DNA of 64,000 bases from positions 248,001 to 312,000 of the forward strand of contig SCMY01000007.1 of assembly GCA_005502805.1 (NCBI GenBank), written 5' to 3'. Under the pieces are notes generated by a model, which ran no database searches, had not been told where the DNA came from, and worked only from the letters and a program-made list of their open reading frames with translations. This stretch comes from Rhizobiales bacterium 2SD (GTDB lineage Bacteria; Pseudomonadota; Alphaproteobacteria; Rhizobiales; Beijerinckiaceae). Positions 7,382-15,683 of the stretch are shown piece by piece; positions within the stretch are counted from its first letter, which is position 1, and each line of letters begins with the position of its first letter. A program made the position numbers and the translations under genes.

Positions 7382-10300
7382 GTGCGTATCCTGCGGTCCC
7401 TGAGCTTCGGCATCGGCCTGGCGGCGCTGAGCCTCGCTGCCGGCTTTGCTGCGCCGACAATGGCCGCCACCGCGACCATGCGCGGCGAAGCCATGCGCGC
7501 CGGCTTCGGCCGCCTGTCCTTTACTTTCGACGAGCCGGTGACGACGCGGGTGCGCGTGGCCAATGGCGTCGTCGTGATCGGCTTCAGCCAACCGGTGAAG
7601 CTCGATCCGAGCCGGCTCGCCACCGAACTGCCGACCTACGTCTCCGTGGTGCGGATCGACCCCGACGGGCGCGGCCTGCGCCTGGCGCTCGCCCGCCCCT
7701 ATCGCGCCAACCTGCTCGAAGCCGGCGACAAGGCCTTCGTCGACCTCCTGCCCGAGAACTGGACTGGCCAACTGCCGGGCTTGCCGCCCGAAGTCCTCGC
7801 CGAGCTGACCCAGCGCCTGCGCCTCGCCGAGGCCCGCGCCCGCGAGATCGCCCGGATGCCGGCCCCCGCGCCGAAGCCGCTCGGCTTCCGCACGGCGCGC
7901 CTGCCGACGCTCGACCGCCTGATGTTCTCGGCTCCGCCCGAGGCCCTGCTGACGCCCAGCCTCGACGACGGCAAGCTGACGCTGAATTTCGACCAGCCGC
8001 TGGCGGTGACGCCGTCTCAGATCCGCAGCCTGCTACCGGCCGATTTCACGCTGGAGCAAGCGAAGATCGGCGACGACCGGACGCAGCTCGTCTTCACCGT
8101 TCCGAAGGAGCGCCAGCTCCGCAGCTTCCGCGACGAAGGCGGCTGGACCGTCGACCTGCCGCATTCCGGCGCCGCCGCCCCGCTCTCGCTCGCCGATCTG
8201 CAGGCGGCCTCGCCGAGCGAAGCCAAGCCAGCAGAACCCAAGGCTCCCGAGCAGAAACCCGCCGCAGCACCGCAACCCTCTACCCCGGTGGCCGACACGC
8301 CGCAGGCCCAGCCTAGGCCGGTGGCTACGGTCGCCGCCGACGCGCCGCCCCGGGATGTCGAGATCGCCTCCGCCGCCGAGGGCGATGGCGGCCGTATCGA
8401 CTTCCGCTTCTCGCGCCCGACCGGCGCCGCGGCCTTCACCGAGCCGGGCCGGGTGACGCTCGTCTTCGACACCCGCGACACGCTCGATCCGGCCAAGCTC
8501 AAGGGCGTGCTGCCTGCACTGGTCGAGGACGTCACCGTCACCCGCGAGGCCAAGGTCACCTTGGTCAGGCTGAAGACGCGCCGCCAGCAGATCGTGCGGC
8601 TCTCCGACGATGGCCCGCAATGGTCGCTGAGCTTTGGCGACAGGACCGGCAAGCCGGCCGGCGCGCTCACGCCGCGCCGCGACGCGGACGAACGCGGCCA
8701 GACCATCGTCGCCGTCCCGGTGCCGGGCCTGACCGGGGTGCACTGGCTGGAGAACGGCGAAGGCGGACCGAGCCTCGCGGTCGCGACCGCGTTGGGGCCG
8801 ACGCGGGCGGTCTCCAAGCCCTATCGCTTCGTCGAGTTCGGCCTGCCGCAAAGCGCTCATGGCGTCGTCGTCAGCGCCGTCGCGGATGATCTTGCGGTAC
8901 GCGCCGACACTGACGAGGTGCGGATCGGCCGCCAGAACGGCCTGATCGTCAGCCTCGATGCCGAAAAGCCGGGCGAGGCGGACAAGAAGAACGCCCAGAT
9001 CTCCGCCCGTCCCCTGCTCGACAGCGAAGCCTGGTCCGCTTTGCATACCGCGGAGGTCCATGACCGTGCAGCCAGCTTGCTGCGCGAGGTCGCAGGCGCT
9101 TCGCGGGGCCGCAAATCCGAGACCCGGCTGGCGCTCGCCCGCTTCCTCGCCGCCAACGGTATGATGCCGGAAGCGGCCGGGCCGCTGAACGCGCTGCTCG
9201 CCGACGACGCGGCGATGCGCGGCAACCGGGACGCGCTCTTCCTGCGCGGGCTGATCGCCACCCGCATGCACCGCAGCGCCGAGGCGCTGAAGGCCTTCGA
9301 CGCCGCTCCGATCCGCGACGAGGCCGAGGCAGGGCTCTGGCGCGCCCTCTCCGAGCAACGGCTCGGGCGCAGCACACAGGCGCTCGCGGGTTTCCGCCGG
9401 GCCGAGGACGTCCTCGACCGCTATCCCGCCGATCTCCAGGCCGAGTTCCGTCCGGCCATGGTGCGGGCGGCGCTCGCCAGCGGCGAAACGACGGTGGCGG
9501 AAAAGCAGATCGGCCGGCTCGCCGAGCTGCCCGAGAATCTGGTCAACCCCGAGGAACTGGCGCTGCTGCGCGCCAGGCTCGACGATGTCAGCGGCCGGCC
9601 GGAGGCAGCGATCAACGGCTACAAGCCCCTTTTCGAGGCGAAGACCCGCCCCGTCGCGGCCGAGGCACAACTGCGCGCGGTCAAGCTCGCCCGTGCCGAG
9701 AAGCGGACCGATTTCTCCGCCGACGAAGCGATCGCCCGCCTCGAAACCGTCTCGGCGATCTGGCGCGGCGGCGACATCGAGATCGAGACGCTGGCCGAGC
9801 TCGGCCGTCTCTACGCCGAGCAGCAGCGTTGGCGCGACGCCTTCCAGACGGCGCGGCGGGCCAACGAGGTCTTCCCAGAGAACCCCGCGACACGGCTGCT
9901 GCATGACGAGACCGCCCAGCGTTTCGAGGCGCTGTTCAGCGATCCCAACATCGAAAAACTGCCGCGGCTCGACGCCCTGGCGCTGTTTTACGACTTCAAG
10001 GAGTTCCTGCCGATCGGCCGGCGCGGCGACGAGATCACCCGCCTGCTCGCCGACCGGCTGGTGGAGCTCGATTTGCTCGATCAGGCCAGCGAGATTCTGC
10101 AATACCAGATGGATCGGCGCCTGACCGGCGCGGCGCGCTCCACCGTTGCGGCGCGGCTAGCCATGATCCGGCTGATGAACGGCAAGCCGGCCGAGGCGCT
10201 GCAGGCGATCGTCTCGACCCGGCTCGCCGAATTGCCGGCCGACGTCAAGCGCGCGCGCTTGCTGCTCGAGGCCAAGGCGCTCTCCGACCTGTCGCGCACC

Positions 10301-10783
10301 GACCAGGCGCTCGACCTGCTCGAAGGCGAGAGCGGCCCGGAGGTCGATCGGCTCAACGCCGACATCCTCTGGAGCGGCCGGCGCTGGCGTGAGGCCGGCG
10401 AGGCGCTCGAACGCATACTCGGCGAAAGCTGGCGTGGCCAGGCGCCGCTCGGCGACGGCGAACGCAGCGACGTGATGCGCGCCGCCATCGGCTATGTCCT
10501 GTCCGACGAAGCGCTCTCGCTCGACCGGCTGCGCACCAAATTCGCCGCCAAGATGGCGCAAGGCGCCGATGCGAGGCTGTTCGGCTTCGTCACCGGCGCG
10601 AACCGCGCCAGCGCCGCCGACATCCGCGAAGCCGCCCGTTCCGCCGCCGGCTCCGACACGATGACCGATTTCCTCAAGGAATACCGCAAGCGCTATCCAG
10701 CTTACTCCAGCAAGGTGCGCGAGCAGCGCAAACCGGCAGAAACCGACGCCGCCAATGCCGGCCCGAAGCCGGGCCAGGGCTGA
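7382..10783 (+). CDS. Large exported TPR-rich protein in the flagellar cluster
   Basis: 1133 residues from GTG 7382. A signal peptide (MRILRSLSFGIGLAALSLAA, cleavage near TMA at about residue 29) is followed by beta-rich repeats (RLSFTFDEPVTTRVRV..., repeated around residues 330-400 as IDFRFSRPTG..., VTLVFDTRDTLD). A Pro/Ala linker lies near 275-315. A helical C-terminal half from about residue 550 has TPR-like pairs (LFLRGLIATRMHRSAEALKAFD; LAELGRLYAEQQRWRDAFQTAR). I do not recognise a characterised family. The beta repeats recall AMIN-like domains but are too weak to name. Its position before fliP/fliO and its CtrA-like site suggest a periplasmic role in motility or envelope. The ribosome-binding site is weak. 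Confidence 0.75.
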   Translation: MRILRSLSFGIGLAALSLAAGFAAPTMAATATMRGEAMRAGFGRLSFTFDEPVTTRVRVANGVVVIGFSQPVKLDPSRLATELPTYVSVVRIDPDGRGLRLALARPYRANLLEAGDKAFVDLLPENWTGQLPGLPPEVLAELTQRLRLAEARAREIARMPAPAPKPLGFRTARLPTLDRLMFSAPPEALLTPSLDDGKLTLNFDQPLAVTPSQIRSLLPADFTLEQAKIGDDRTQLVFTVPKERQLRSFRDEGGWTVDLPHSGAAAPLSLADLQAASPSEAKPAEPKAPEQKPAAAPQPSTPVADTPQAQPRPVATVAADAPPRDVEIASAAEGDGGRIDFRFSRPTGAAAFTEPGRVTLVFDTRDTLDPAKLKGVLPALVEDVTVTREAKVTLVRLKTRRQQIVRLSDDGPQWSLSFGDRTGKPAGALTPRRDADERGQTIVAVPVPGLTGVHWLENGEGGPSLAVATALGPTRAVSKPYRFVEFGLPQSAHGVVVSAVADDLAVRADTDEVRIGRQNGLIVSLDAEKPGEADKKNAQISARPLLDSEAWSALHTAEVHDRAASLLREVAGASRGRKSETRLALARFLAANGMMPEAAGPLNALLADDAAMRGNRDALFLRGLIATRMHRSAEALKAFDAAPIRDEAEAGLWRALSEQRLGRSTQALAGFRRAEDVLDRYPADLQAEFRPAMVRAALASGETTVAEKQIGRLAELPENLVNPEELALLRARLDDVSGRPEAAINGYKPLFEAKTRPVAAEAQLRAVKLARAEKRTDFSADEAIARLETVSAIWRGGDIEIETLAELGRLYAEQQRWRDAFQTARRANEVFPENPATRLLHDETAQRFEALFSDPNIEKLPRLDALALFYDFKEFLPIGRRGDEITRLLADRLVELDLLDQASEILQYQMDRRLTGAARSTVAARLAMIRLMNGKPAEALQAIVSTRLAELPADVKRARLLLEAKALSDLSRTDQALDLLEGESGPEVDRLNADILWSGRRWREAGEALERILGESWRGQAPLGDGERSDVMRAAIGYVLSDEALSLDRLRTKFAAKMAQGADARLFGFVTGANRASAADIREAARSAAGSDTMTDFLKEYRKRYPAYSSKVREQRKPAETDAANAGPKPGQG

Positions 10784-10876
10784 GCGAGCTCCAGCTTACG
10801 AGCTTTCATCCTTCGAGACGCGCCCGCGGCACTTCTCAGGGCGAGGGCTGTTGTAGCGGAAGGCCGAAAGCTCCCC

Positions 10877-11638
10877 TCACCCGCCATAACTCTTCACCAG
10901 CGAGCCGGCGACCAGCCCCCAGCCGTCGACCAGCACGAAGAAGATCAGCTTGAACGGCAGCGCCACCGTCACCGGCGGCAGCATCATCATGCCGACCGAC
11001 ATCAGGATCGAGGCGACCACGAGATCGATGATCAGGAAGGGCACGAACAGCAGGAAGCCGATCTCGAATGCGCGCCTGAGCTCCGAGATCATGAAGGCCG
11101 GCACCAGCACCTGGATCTGAATGTCCTCCGGACGCTCGGGCCTGGGCTCGCGCGACATCTCCATGAACAGCGCCAGATCCTTCTCGCGCACATGCTTCAG
11201 CATGAATTCGCGGAACGGCACGATGCCGCGCTCGAAGGCTTCCTGCGGCTGCATCTGGCCGGCGATCAGCGGCGCCCCGGCGACGCGATAGGCCTCCTTC
11301 AGGGTCGGCGCCATCACGAAACCAGTCAGGAACAGCGACAGCCCGATGATCACGGCATTTGGCGGCGCGGTCTGGGTGCCGATCGCCGAGCGAAGCAGCG
11401 ACAGCACCACAGCGATGCGGGTGAACGAGGTCACCATGATCAGGATCGACGGCGCGAGCGACAGCACCGTGATCGCAGCGATGAGCTGGAGCGCCCGCTC
11501 GGTGACGCCGCCCTGACCGAGATCGAGCGAGAGCGTCTGGGCCTGCGCCACTGCGGCGACCCCGAGCAGGCTGAGCCCGGCAGCAGATCCCGCCAGCCAG
11601 CGCAAGCTCCGTCTTGTGGGTATCCGCCTGCCCATCAT
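10877..11638 (-). CDS. fliP: Flagellar type III export gate protein FliP
   Basis: 253 residues. A cleavable signal peptide (about 1-34, ending AQAQ) is followed by four membrane helices. Family motifs seen are SLAPSILIMVTSFTRIAVVLSLLR, the NAVIIGLSLFLTGFVMAP helix and the C-terminal FKLIFFVLVDGWGLVAGSL. FliP forms the export gate with FliQ and FliR. It follows fliO on the minus strand after about 115 bp, while fliQ/fliR are across the divergent flgB promoter. The gate genes are therefore split between two transcripts. Confidence 0.95.
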   Translation of the reverse strand: MMGRRIPTRRSLRWLAGSAAGLSLLGVAAVAQAQTLSLDLGQGGVTERALQLIAAITVLSLAPSILIMVTSFTRIAVVLSLLRSAIGTQTAPPNAVIIGLSLFLTGFVMAPTLKEAYRVAGAPLIAGQMQPQEAFERGIVPFREFMLKHVREKDLALFMEMSREPRPERPEDIQIQVLVPAFMISELRRAFEIGFLLFVPFLIIDLVVASILMSVGMMMLPPVTVALPFKLIFFVLVDGWGLVAGSLVKSYGG

Positions 11639-11752
11639 CCGCCCCTGCCCGAATCAAGACGCGGGCTCGCGGGAACGCTAGAGCAAGGCTCGGGGGCGGG
11701 CGAAGAGGCTTTCGGCGGCTATCCCCCGGCGCCTTCGCGTCGGGGGACAGAC

Positions 11753-13141
11753 TCAGCCCTTCGGCTTGGGATCGCGTCCGAGCAGGCGGGCGAACTCGGC
11801 TTCGATCGCATCGACAGAGAACGGATCGTCCTCCGGCGGCTTGGTGGTCGGCTTCGGCTCGTCCGCGGGCTTGGCCTCGGCCGGCTTGGCGTCGGCAGGC
11901 TTGGCATCCGCAGGCTTGGCGTCCGTCGACTTGGACTCCGCAGGCTTCACCTGCGTCGGCTTGCCTTCCGCGGGCTTTTGCTCGTTCGGCTTTAGCTCAT
12001 TCGGCTTGGGTTCGTTCTTGGCCGGCGCTTCGGCCTTGGCGGCACTCTCGACCTCGTCGAGCACGTCATCGAAGACTGGTGCGAACTTGGCGGGCTTGTG
12101 CGGCTCCGTGGCTGGGGCGGGCGGCGCCTGCTCCTTCGCCGGCTCGGGCTTCTTCTCGTCCGGCTTCGCAGGGCCCGGCACCGGCGGCTTCGGCGGCGCG
12201 AAGACCGGCGGCGCGACCAAAGGCGCCTCGGACGCGGCCGGACGGGCCGGCGCCGGCTTCAGCCCAAGCGCCATTTCGAGCTCGGCCTCCATGTCGAGTA
12301 CCGGGCTTGCAGGCGTCGCTGCGGGAGCCTGCGGCTTGGCGACCACCGGAGGAGCCGGCTGCACCGGGAGCGGCGGCGGTGCGGGCTTGGGTGCCGGGGG
12401 CGCGTCAGGCTCGTTGCGCTGACCGGTCGCGCCCGGCCGCACCGCGGAGAACGGCCGCTTCAGCGCTTCTTCGAGCTGGCGGGCCATGTCGCCGAGCTCG
12501 CTCGCGCTGGCGGCCGGAGCCGGGTCGCGCGCCAGCGTCGCGCCGATACCCGCAGCTCCCGCGACGACAGCCGGAGGAATCGGGGTGGTCGGCGCCGGAG
12601 CCGGCCGCGGCGGTTGAGGCTGGATCTGCGGCTGCACGGCAGCACGCGGCGGAGGCGGCGGCGTCACCGGTCGCTGCGGCGGCACGGGCTCGATCGCGAC
12701 GGCGGGCGTTGGCGCCGGGACCGGCGGCAGCGGGCGCGCCTCCTCGACAGGCTGCGGACGCGGCTCGGGCTCGAGCGCCAGCGGCCGCTCGGCCAGGCCT
12801 TCGCTCGGCAGCGGCACCGCGACACGTCCGCCGCTCCGCACGATATTGGTCTCGACCACGACGTCGGAGGCGCCGCCGATCATGACGAGATGCTCGACAT
12901 TGTCGCGCCGCACCAGGATCAGCTGGCGCTGGCGGTCGAGATCGTAGACATCGACGACGCCCAGGCGCGGCTGGCGGGTACGTCCCCCGCCCTGGCCCTT
13001 GAACTTCAGCCGGCCGCCGCTCAAGCGCCGCAGGAAGAAGCCGAGCAGCGCAACCAGGAGCAGCACCACTGCGAAGGCGATGATCCAACGCAGGCCGGAG
13101 GAAAGTTCGAAGCCAAACAGAGTCTGCAAGGTCTGCCTCAT
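11753..13141 (-). CDS. fliO: FliO-family export protein with long Pro/Ala/Lys tail
   Basis: 462 residues, although FliO proteins are usually about 90-150. Residues 1-110 carry the family: a membrane helix (about 18-38, WIIAFAVVLLLVALLGFFLRR) and a small SH3-like cytoplasmic part (LGVVDVYDLDRQRQLILVRRDNVEHLVMIGG). The remaining 350 residues are low-complexity, Pro/Ala-rich and then Lys/Ala-rich. They include a run of KPADA-type pentapeptides (gene 3' half, 11867-12016) and end in a short ordered segment (SVDAIEAEFARLLGRDPK). FliO assists FliP assembly. The tail is presumably disordered and its role is unknown. It precedes fliP. Confidence 0.85.
   Translation of the reverse strand: MRQTLQTLFGFELSSGLRWIIAFAVVLLLVALLGFFLRRLSGGRLKFKGQGGGRTRQPRLGVVDVYDLDRQRQLILVRRDNVEHLVMIGGASDVVVETNIVRSGGRVAVPLPSEGLAERPLALEPEPRPQPVEEARPLPPVPAPTPAVAIEPVPPQRPVTPPPPPRAAVQPQIQPQPPRPAPAPTTPIPPAVVAGAAGIGATLARDPAPAASASELGDMARQLEEALKRPFSAVRPGATGQRNEPDAPPAPKPAPPPLPVQPAPPVVAKPQAPAATPASPVLDMEAELEMALGLKPAPARPAASEAPLVAPPVFAPPKPPVPGPAKPDEKKPEPAKEQAPPAPATEPHKPAKFAPVFDDVLDEVESAAKAEAPAKNEPKPNELKPNEQKPAEGKPTQVKPAESKSTDAKPADAKPADAKPAEAKPADEPKPTTKPPEDDPFSVDAIEAEFARLLGRDPKPKG
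11867..12016. repeat. Degenerate 15-bp tandem repeat inside fliO
   Basis: About ten units of roughly 15 bp, on the plus strand like (A/C)GGCTTGGC(G/A)TC(C/G)GC, encoding repeated KPA(D/E)A-type pentapeptides in the FliO tail. The units are diverged, most strongly towards 12016. The period is a multiple of three, so unit gain or loss keeps the frame. Confidence 0.75.
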
Positions 13142-13239
13142 GAAGCGACGCGACAGCCGCCGAACGCTCTTTGTAAGGGCGATCAGGCGGATAGACGGAG
13201 TTGGCTATACCATAAGCCCCGCCAGTTCGAGAAACATGG

Positions 13240-13255
13240 TTAGCAGATGGTTAAC
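13240..13255. promoter_or_regulatory. CtrA-like box between fliO and flgB
   Basis: TTAGCAGATGGTTAAC is TTAG-N7-TTAAC, one base off consensus. It is the nearer of two boxes to fliO (start 13141, minus) and about 110 bp upstream of flgB. Whether it serves fliO, flgB or both is unclear. Confidence 0.5.
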
Positions 13256-13278
13256 ACCATCGTGCAGATCGCTGTGAA

Positions 13279-13295
13279 TTAACCCGATCTTAACC
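13279..13295 (+). promoter_or_regulatory. CtrA box upstream of flgB
   Basis: TTAACCCGATCTTAACC is an exact TTAA-N7-TTAACC. It ends 55 bp before the flgB start codon, a suitable place for CtrA-activated transcription of the flgB-flgC-fliE-fliQ-fliR-flhB operon. With the box at 13240 it makes a two-site control region. Confidence 0.65.
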
Positions 13296-13349
13296 ATGCG
13301 CTCGGCAATAATTTCCCACTTCGGCTTGAGCCGGCGGGAGATTGGCAGC

Positions 13350-13733
13350 ATGGCGAACAACGGCCTTGGCCTGATGGGAGCTCTGAAGACGCGCATGCAC
13401 TGGCATCAGGCGCGCCAGAAGCTGCTCGCCGAGAACGTCACCAATGCCGATACGCCACGCTTCAAGCCGCACGACCTGAGGGCGCCATCCCCGGCCGGCG
13501 GCGGCATGACGCTGGCGCAGACCTCGCCGATGCATCTCGGTCTTTCCGGCCAGCGGAGCGGCTTCGACCCGCGAGATCCCAAGCGCTTCGAGACCACGCC
13601 GAGCGCCAACAGCGTCAATCTCGAGGACGAGATGATGAAGGTCGCGCAGAACCAGTCCGACTACCAGCTCGCCGCCTCGCTCTACAGCAAGAGCCTCGGG
13701 CTGATGAAGATCGCGATCGGCAAAGGTCGGTAA
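13350..13733 (+). CDS. flgB: Flagellar proximal rod protein FlgB
   Basis: 127 residues from ATG 13350 (GGGAG 10 bp upstream); an earlier in-frame ATG at 13296 overlaps the CtrA box region and lacks conservation. Rod signature HQARQKLLAENVTNADTPRFK is near residues 17-37. The C-terminal helix pair ends QSDYQLAASLYSKSLGLMKIAIGK. FlgB is a proximal rod subunit. It heads the class II operon that runs to flhB. Confidence 0.92.
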   Translation: MANNGLGLMGALKTRMHWHQARQKLLAENVTNADTPRFKPHDLRAPSPAGGGMTLAQTSPMHLGLSGQRSGFDPRDPKRFETTPSANSVNLEDEMMKVAQNQSDYQLAASLYSKSLGLMKIAIGKGR

Positions 13734-13756
13734 TCGGGCCGGTAAGGAGCCGCACC

Positions 13757-14167
13757 ATGGATCTGCTCAAGAGCCTCGCTGTCGCCGCCTCCGGCCTGAA
13801 GGGCCAGGCCGGCCGCATGCGCGTCATCGCCGAGAACCTCGCCAACGCCGATTCCTCGCCCGAGCGCGCCGGCGTCGATCCCTATCGCCGCAAGATCGTG
13901 ACCTTCCAGGGCAAGCTCGACCGCGAGCTCGACGCGAAGGTCGTCGAGCTCGGCCGCGTCAGCCGCGACCGCAGCGATTTCAAAACGAAATACGACCCCG
14001 GCCACCCGGCGGCCGACGCCAGCGGCCAGGTTCGCATGCCCAATGTCAATTCGCTGATCGAGACGATGGACATGCGCGAGGCCCAGCGCAGCTACGAGGC
14101 CAACCTCAACGTCATCTCGTCCACGCGCCGGATGATCCAGCGCACCATCGACATCCTGCGCGCCTGA
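13757..14167 (+). CDS. flgC: Flagellar proximal rod protein FlgC
   Basis: 136 residues, normal for FlgC. The N-terminus MDLLKSLAVAASGLKGQAGR leads into AENLANADS, the middle has YDPGHPAADASGQVRMPNVN, and the C-terminal rod helix is MREAQRSYEANLNVI. It forms the proximal rod with FlgB, FlgF and FliE. It lies 23 bp after flgB with AAGGAG upstream. Confidence 0.95.
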   Translation: MDLLKSLAVAASGLKGQAGRMRVIAENLANADSSPERAGVDPYRRKIVTFQGKLDRELDAKVVELGRVSRDRSDFKTKYDPGHPAADASGQVRMPNVNSLIETMDMREAQRSYEANLNVISSTRRMIQRTIDILRA

Positions 14168-14196
14168 TCTCGCACGGCTGAAGCGGAGCCAGACCA

Positions 14197-14529
14197 ATGA
14201 CCACCTCGAGCTTTGCGGCCGGCGCCTATGCCTCGATGCAGGGGATGGGCACGAGCGCCCTCCTGAAGAAGCCGGCCTCCGTCGGCGGCCCCGATGGCGT
14301 CGGCGCCGGCCTGCCCGACTTTTCGTCCCTCGTCAGCAAGGCGTTGGAATCGACCGCGCAGAGCGCCCGCCAGGCCGATATCCAGGCTGGCAACGTCGCC
14401 GCCGGCCGCTCCGACGTCGTCGACGTGGTCACGGCCGTCGCCGAGAGCGAGGCCGCGATCGAGACGCTGGTGGCGGTGCGCGATCGCGTCATCGCCGCCT
14501 ATGAGGAAATCATGCGGATGCCGGTCTGA
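14197..14529 (+). CDS. fliE: Flagellar hook-basal body complex protein FliE
   Basis: 110 residues. FliE joins the MS ring to the proximal rod. The conserved second half is visible: FSSLVSKALESTAQSARQADIQA, then VVDVVTAVAESEAAIETLVAVRDRVIAAYEEIMRMPV, the usual FliE C-terminus. It follows flgC in the expected flgB-flgC-fliE order. Confidence 0.93.
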   Translation: MTTSSFAAGAYASMQGMGTSALLKKPASVGGPDGVGAGLPDFSSLVSKALESTAQSARQADIQAGNVAAGRSDVVDVVTAVAESEAAIETLVAVRDRVIAAYEEIMRMPV

Positions 14530-14568
14530 CGACCGCCGTTTCACCCAACGCCGACCGGATCAGAGCCC

Positions 14569-14835
14569 ATGACCTCCGCAGCCATTCTCGACGTCGCCCG
14601 CGACGGCATCGTCGTCTTCCTCAAGGCCGGCGCGCCGCTGATGCTGATCGCGCTCGTCGTCGGCCTCGTCGTCTCGCTCGTCCAGGCGCTGACCCAGATT
14701 CAGGAACAGACCCTGGTCTACGTCCCGAAGATCATCGCGGTCTTCGCTGCCCTCTTGCTGTTTTTGCCGTTCATGGGCGACGCCTTGGCGGGTTATATGG
14801 GCAGGGTCGCCGTCCGAATCGCCACGGGCGAATGA
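14569..14835 (+). CDS. fliQ: Flagellar export gate protein FliQ
   Basis: 88 residues with two membrane helices (about 17-39 and 50-72), and the family pattern ALTQIQEQTLVYVPKIIAVF between them. FliQ packs around FliP/FliR in the export gate. Its stop codon overlaps a possible upstream ATG for fliR (14832), so the two are probably translationally coupled. Confidence 0.93.
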   Translation: MTSAAILDVARDGIVVFLKAGAPLMLIALVVGLVVSLVQALTQIQEQTLVYVPKIIAVFAALLLFLPFMGDALAGYMGRVAVRIATGE

Positions 14836-14912
14836 GTCCAGCGCCAGCCAGCGCCTCCTTGCTGCGGAGTCCGGCCGGCGCGCCTTGCTGGCGCAGGAAC
14901 CGGGCCCGCCCG

Positions 14913-15671
14913 ATGCAGATCGCCATCCTGCCCGAGATCAGCGCGCTGTTCGTGCTGGTCTTCGCGCGCGTCGGCACCCTGGTGATGCTGATGCCGGGCA
15001 TCGGCGAACGCTTCATTCTCTCGCGCGGCCGGCTCTCCCTCGCCTTTTTCCTCGCCCTAGTGATCCTGCCGATGGCGCGCGGCACGATCACGATCCCGCA
15101 GGACCCGGCCGGGCTTGGCGGGTTGCTGATCAGCGAGATCATGGTCGGGCTGGTCATCGGCGCCAGCGTGCGCCTCTTGATGGGCGCGCTGCAGACGGCC
15201 GGCTTCATCATCGCCCAGACGCTCGGCCTCGGCTTTGCGATCACCGTCGACCCGACTGGCGGCCTGCAGAACCCCTCGCTCGCCAACTTCCTCTCGATGC
15301 TCGGCATCACCCTGATCCTGGCGGCCGACCTGCACCATCTCGCTCTTGCCGCGATCCATGAGAGCTATCGGCTGCTGCCCCCCGGCGGCTTCCCCGAGGT
15401 TGGCGACGTGATGACGCTCGCCGTGAAGGCGATGACGCAGGGCTTCTCCCTGGCGGTGCAGATTTCCGCACCCTTCATCGTCTTCGGCCTCCTGTTCAAT
15501 CTCGGCCTCGGCGTGCTGGCGCGCTTGATGCCGCAACTCCAGGTCTTCTTCCTCGCCATCCCCGCCTCGATCCTCGGCGGCATGCTGGTGCTCCTTGCCG
15601 CCGTCGGAGTGATGATGGGCGTCTTCCTCGACGATCTCGGCGCGTTCCTGCGCCAGTTCATCGGCCTGTAG
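14913..15671 (+). CDS. fliR: Flagellar export gate protein FliR
   Basis: 252 residues from ATG 14913, which gives the usual start MQIAILPEISALFVLVFARVG. The frame is open from an ATG at 14832 overlapping the fliQ stop, but that would add 27 polar residues not typical of FliR. It has six hydrophobic segments, and the conserved LMPGIGERFI and GFAITVDPTGGLQNP are seen. FliR completes the FliPQR gate. The next gene, flhB, starts 12 bp later. Confidence 0.92.
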   Translation: MQIAILPEISALFVLVFARVGTLVMLMPGIGERFILSRGRLSLAFFLALVILPMARGTITIPQDPAGLGGLLISEIMVGLVIGASVRLLMGALQTAGFIIAQTLGLGFAITVDPTGGLQNPSLANFLSMLGITLILAADLHHLALAAIHESYRLLPPGGFPEVGDVMTLAVKAMTQGFSLAVQISAPFIVFGLLFNLGLGVLARLMPQLQVFFLAIPASILGGMLVLLAAVGVMMGVFLDDLGAFLRQFIGL

Positions 15672-15683
15672 GGGCTCTGAGCG

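Noticed and set aside
10805..10850. Sequence CATCCTTCGAGACGCGCC...CTCAGGGCGAGG between the TPR gene and fliP, like a repeat common in related genomes
   Set aside because: The arms pair poorly and only one copy was seen in this window, so I cannot support a repeat call.
11867..12016. Regular repeats that could suggest a CRISPR array
   Set aside because: The period is 15 bp without spacers, and it lies in frame inside fliO as a pentapeptide repeat. No CRISPR array or cas gene was seen anywhere.
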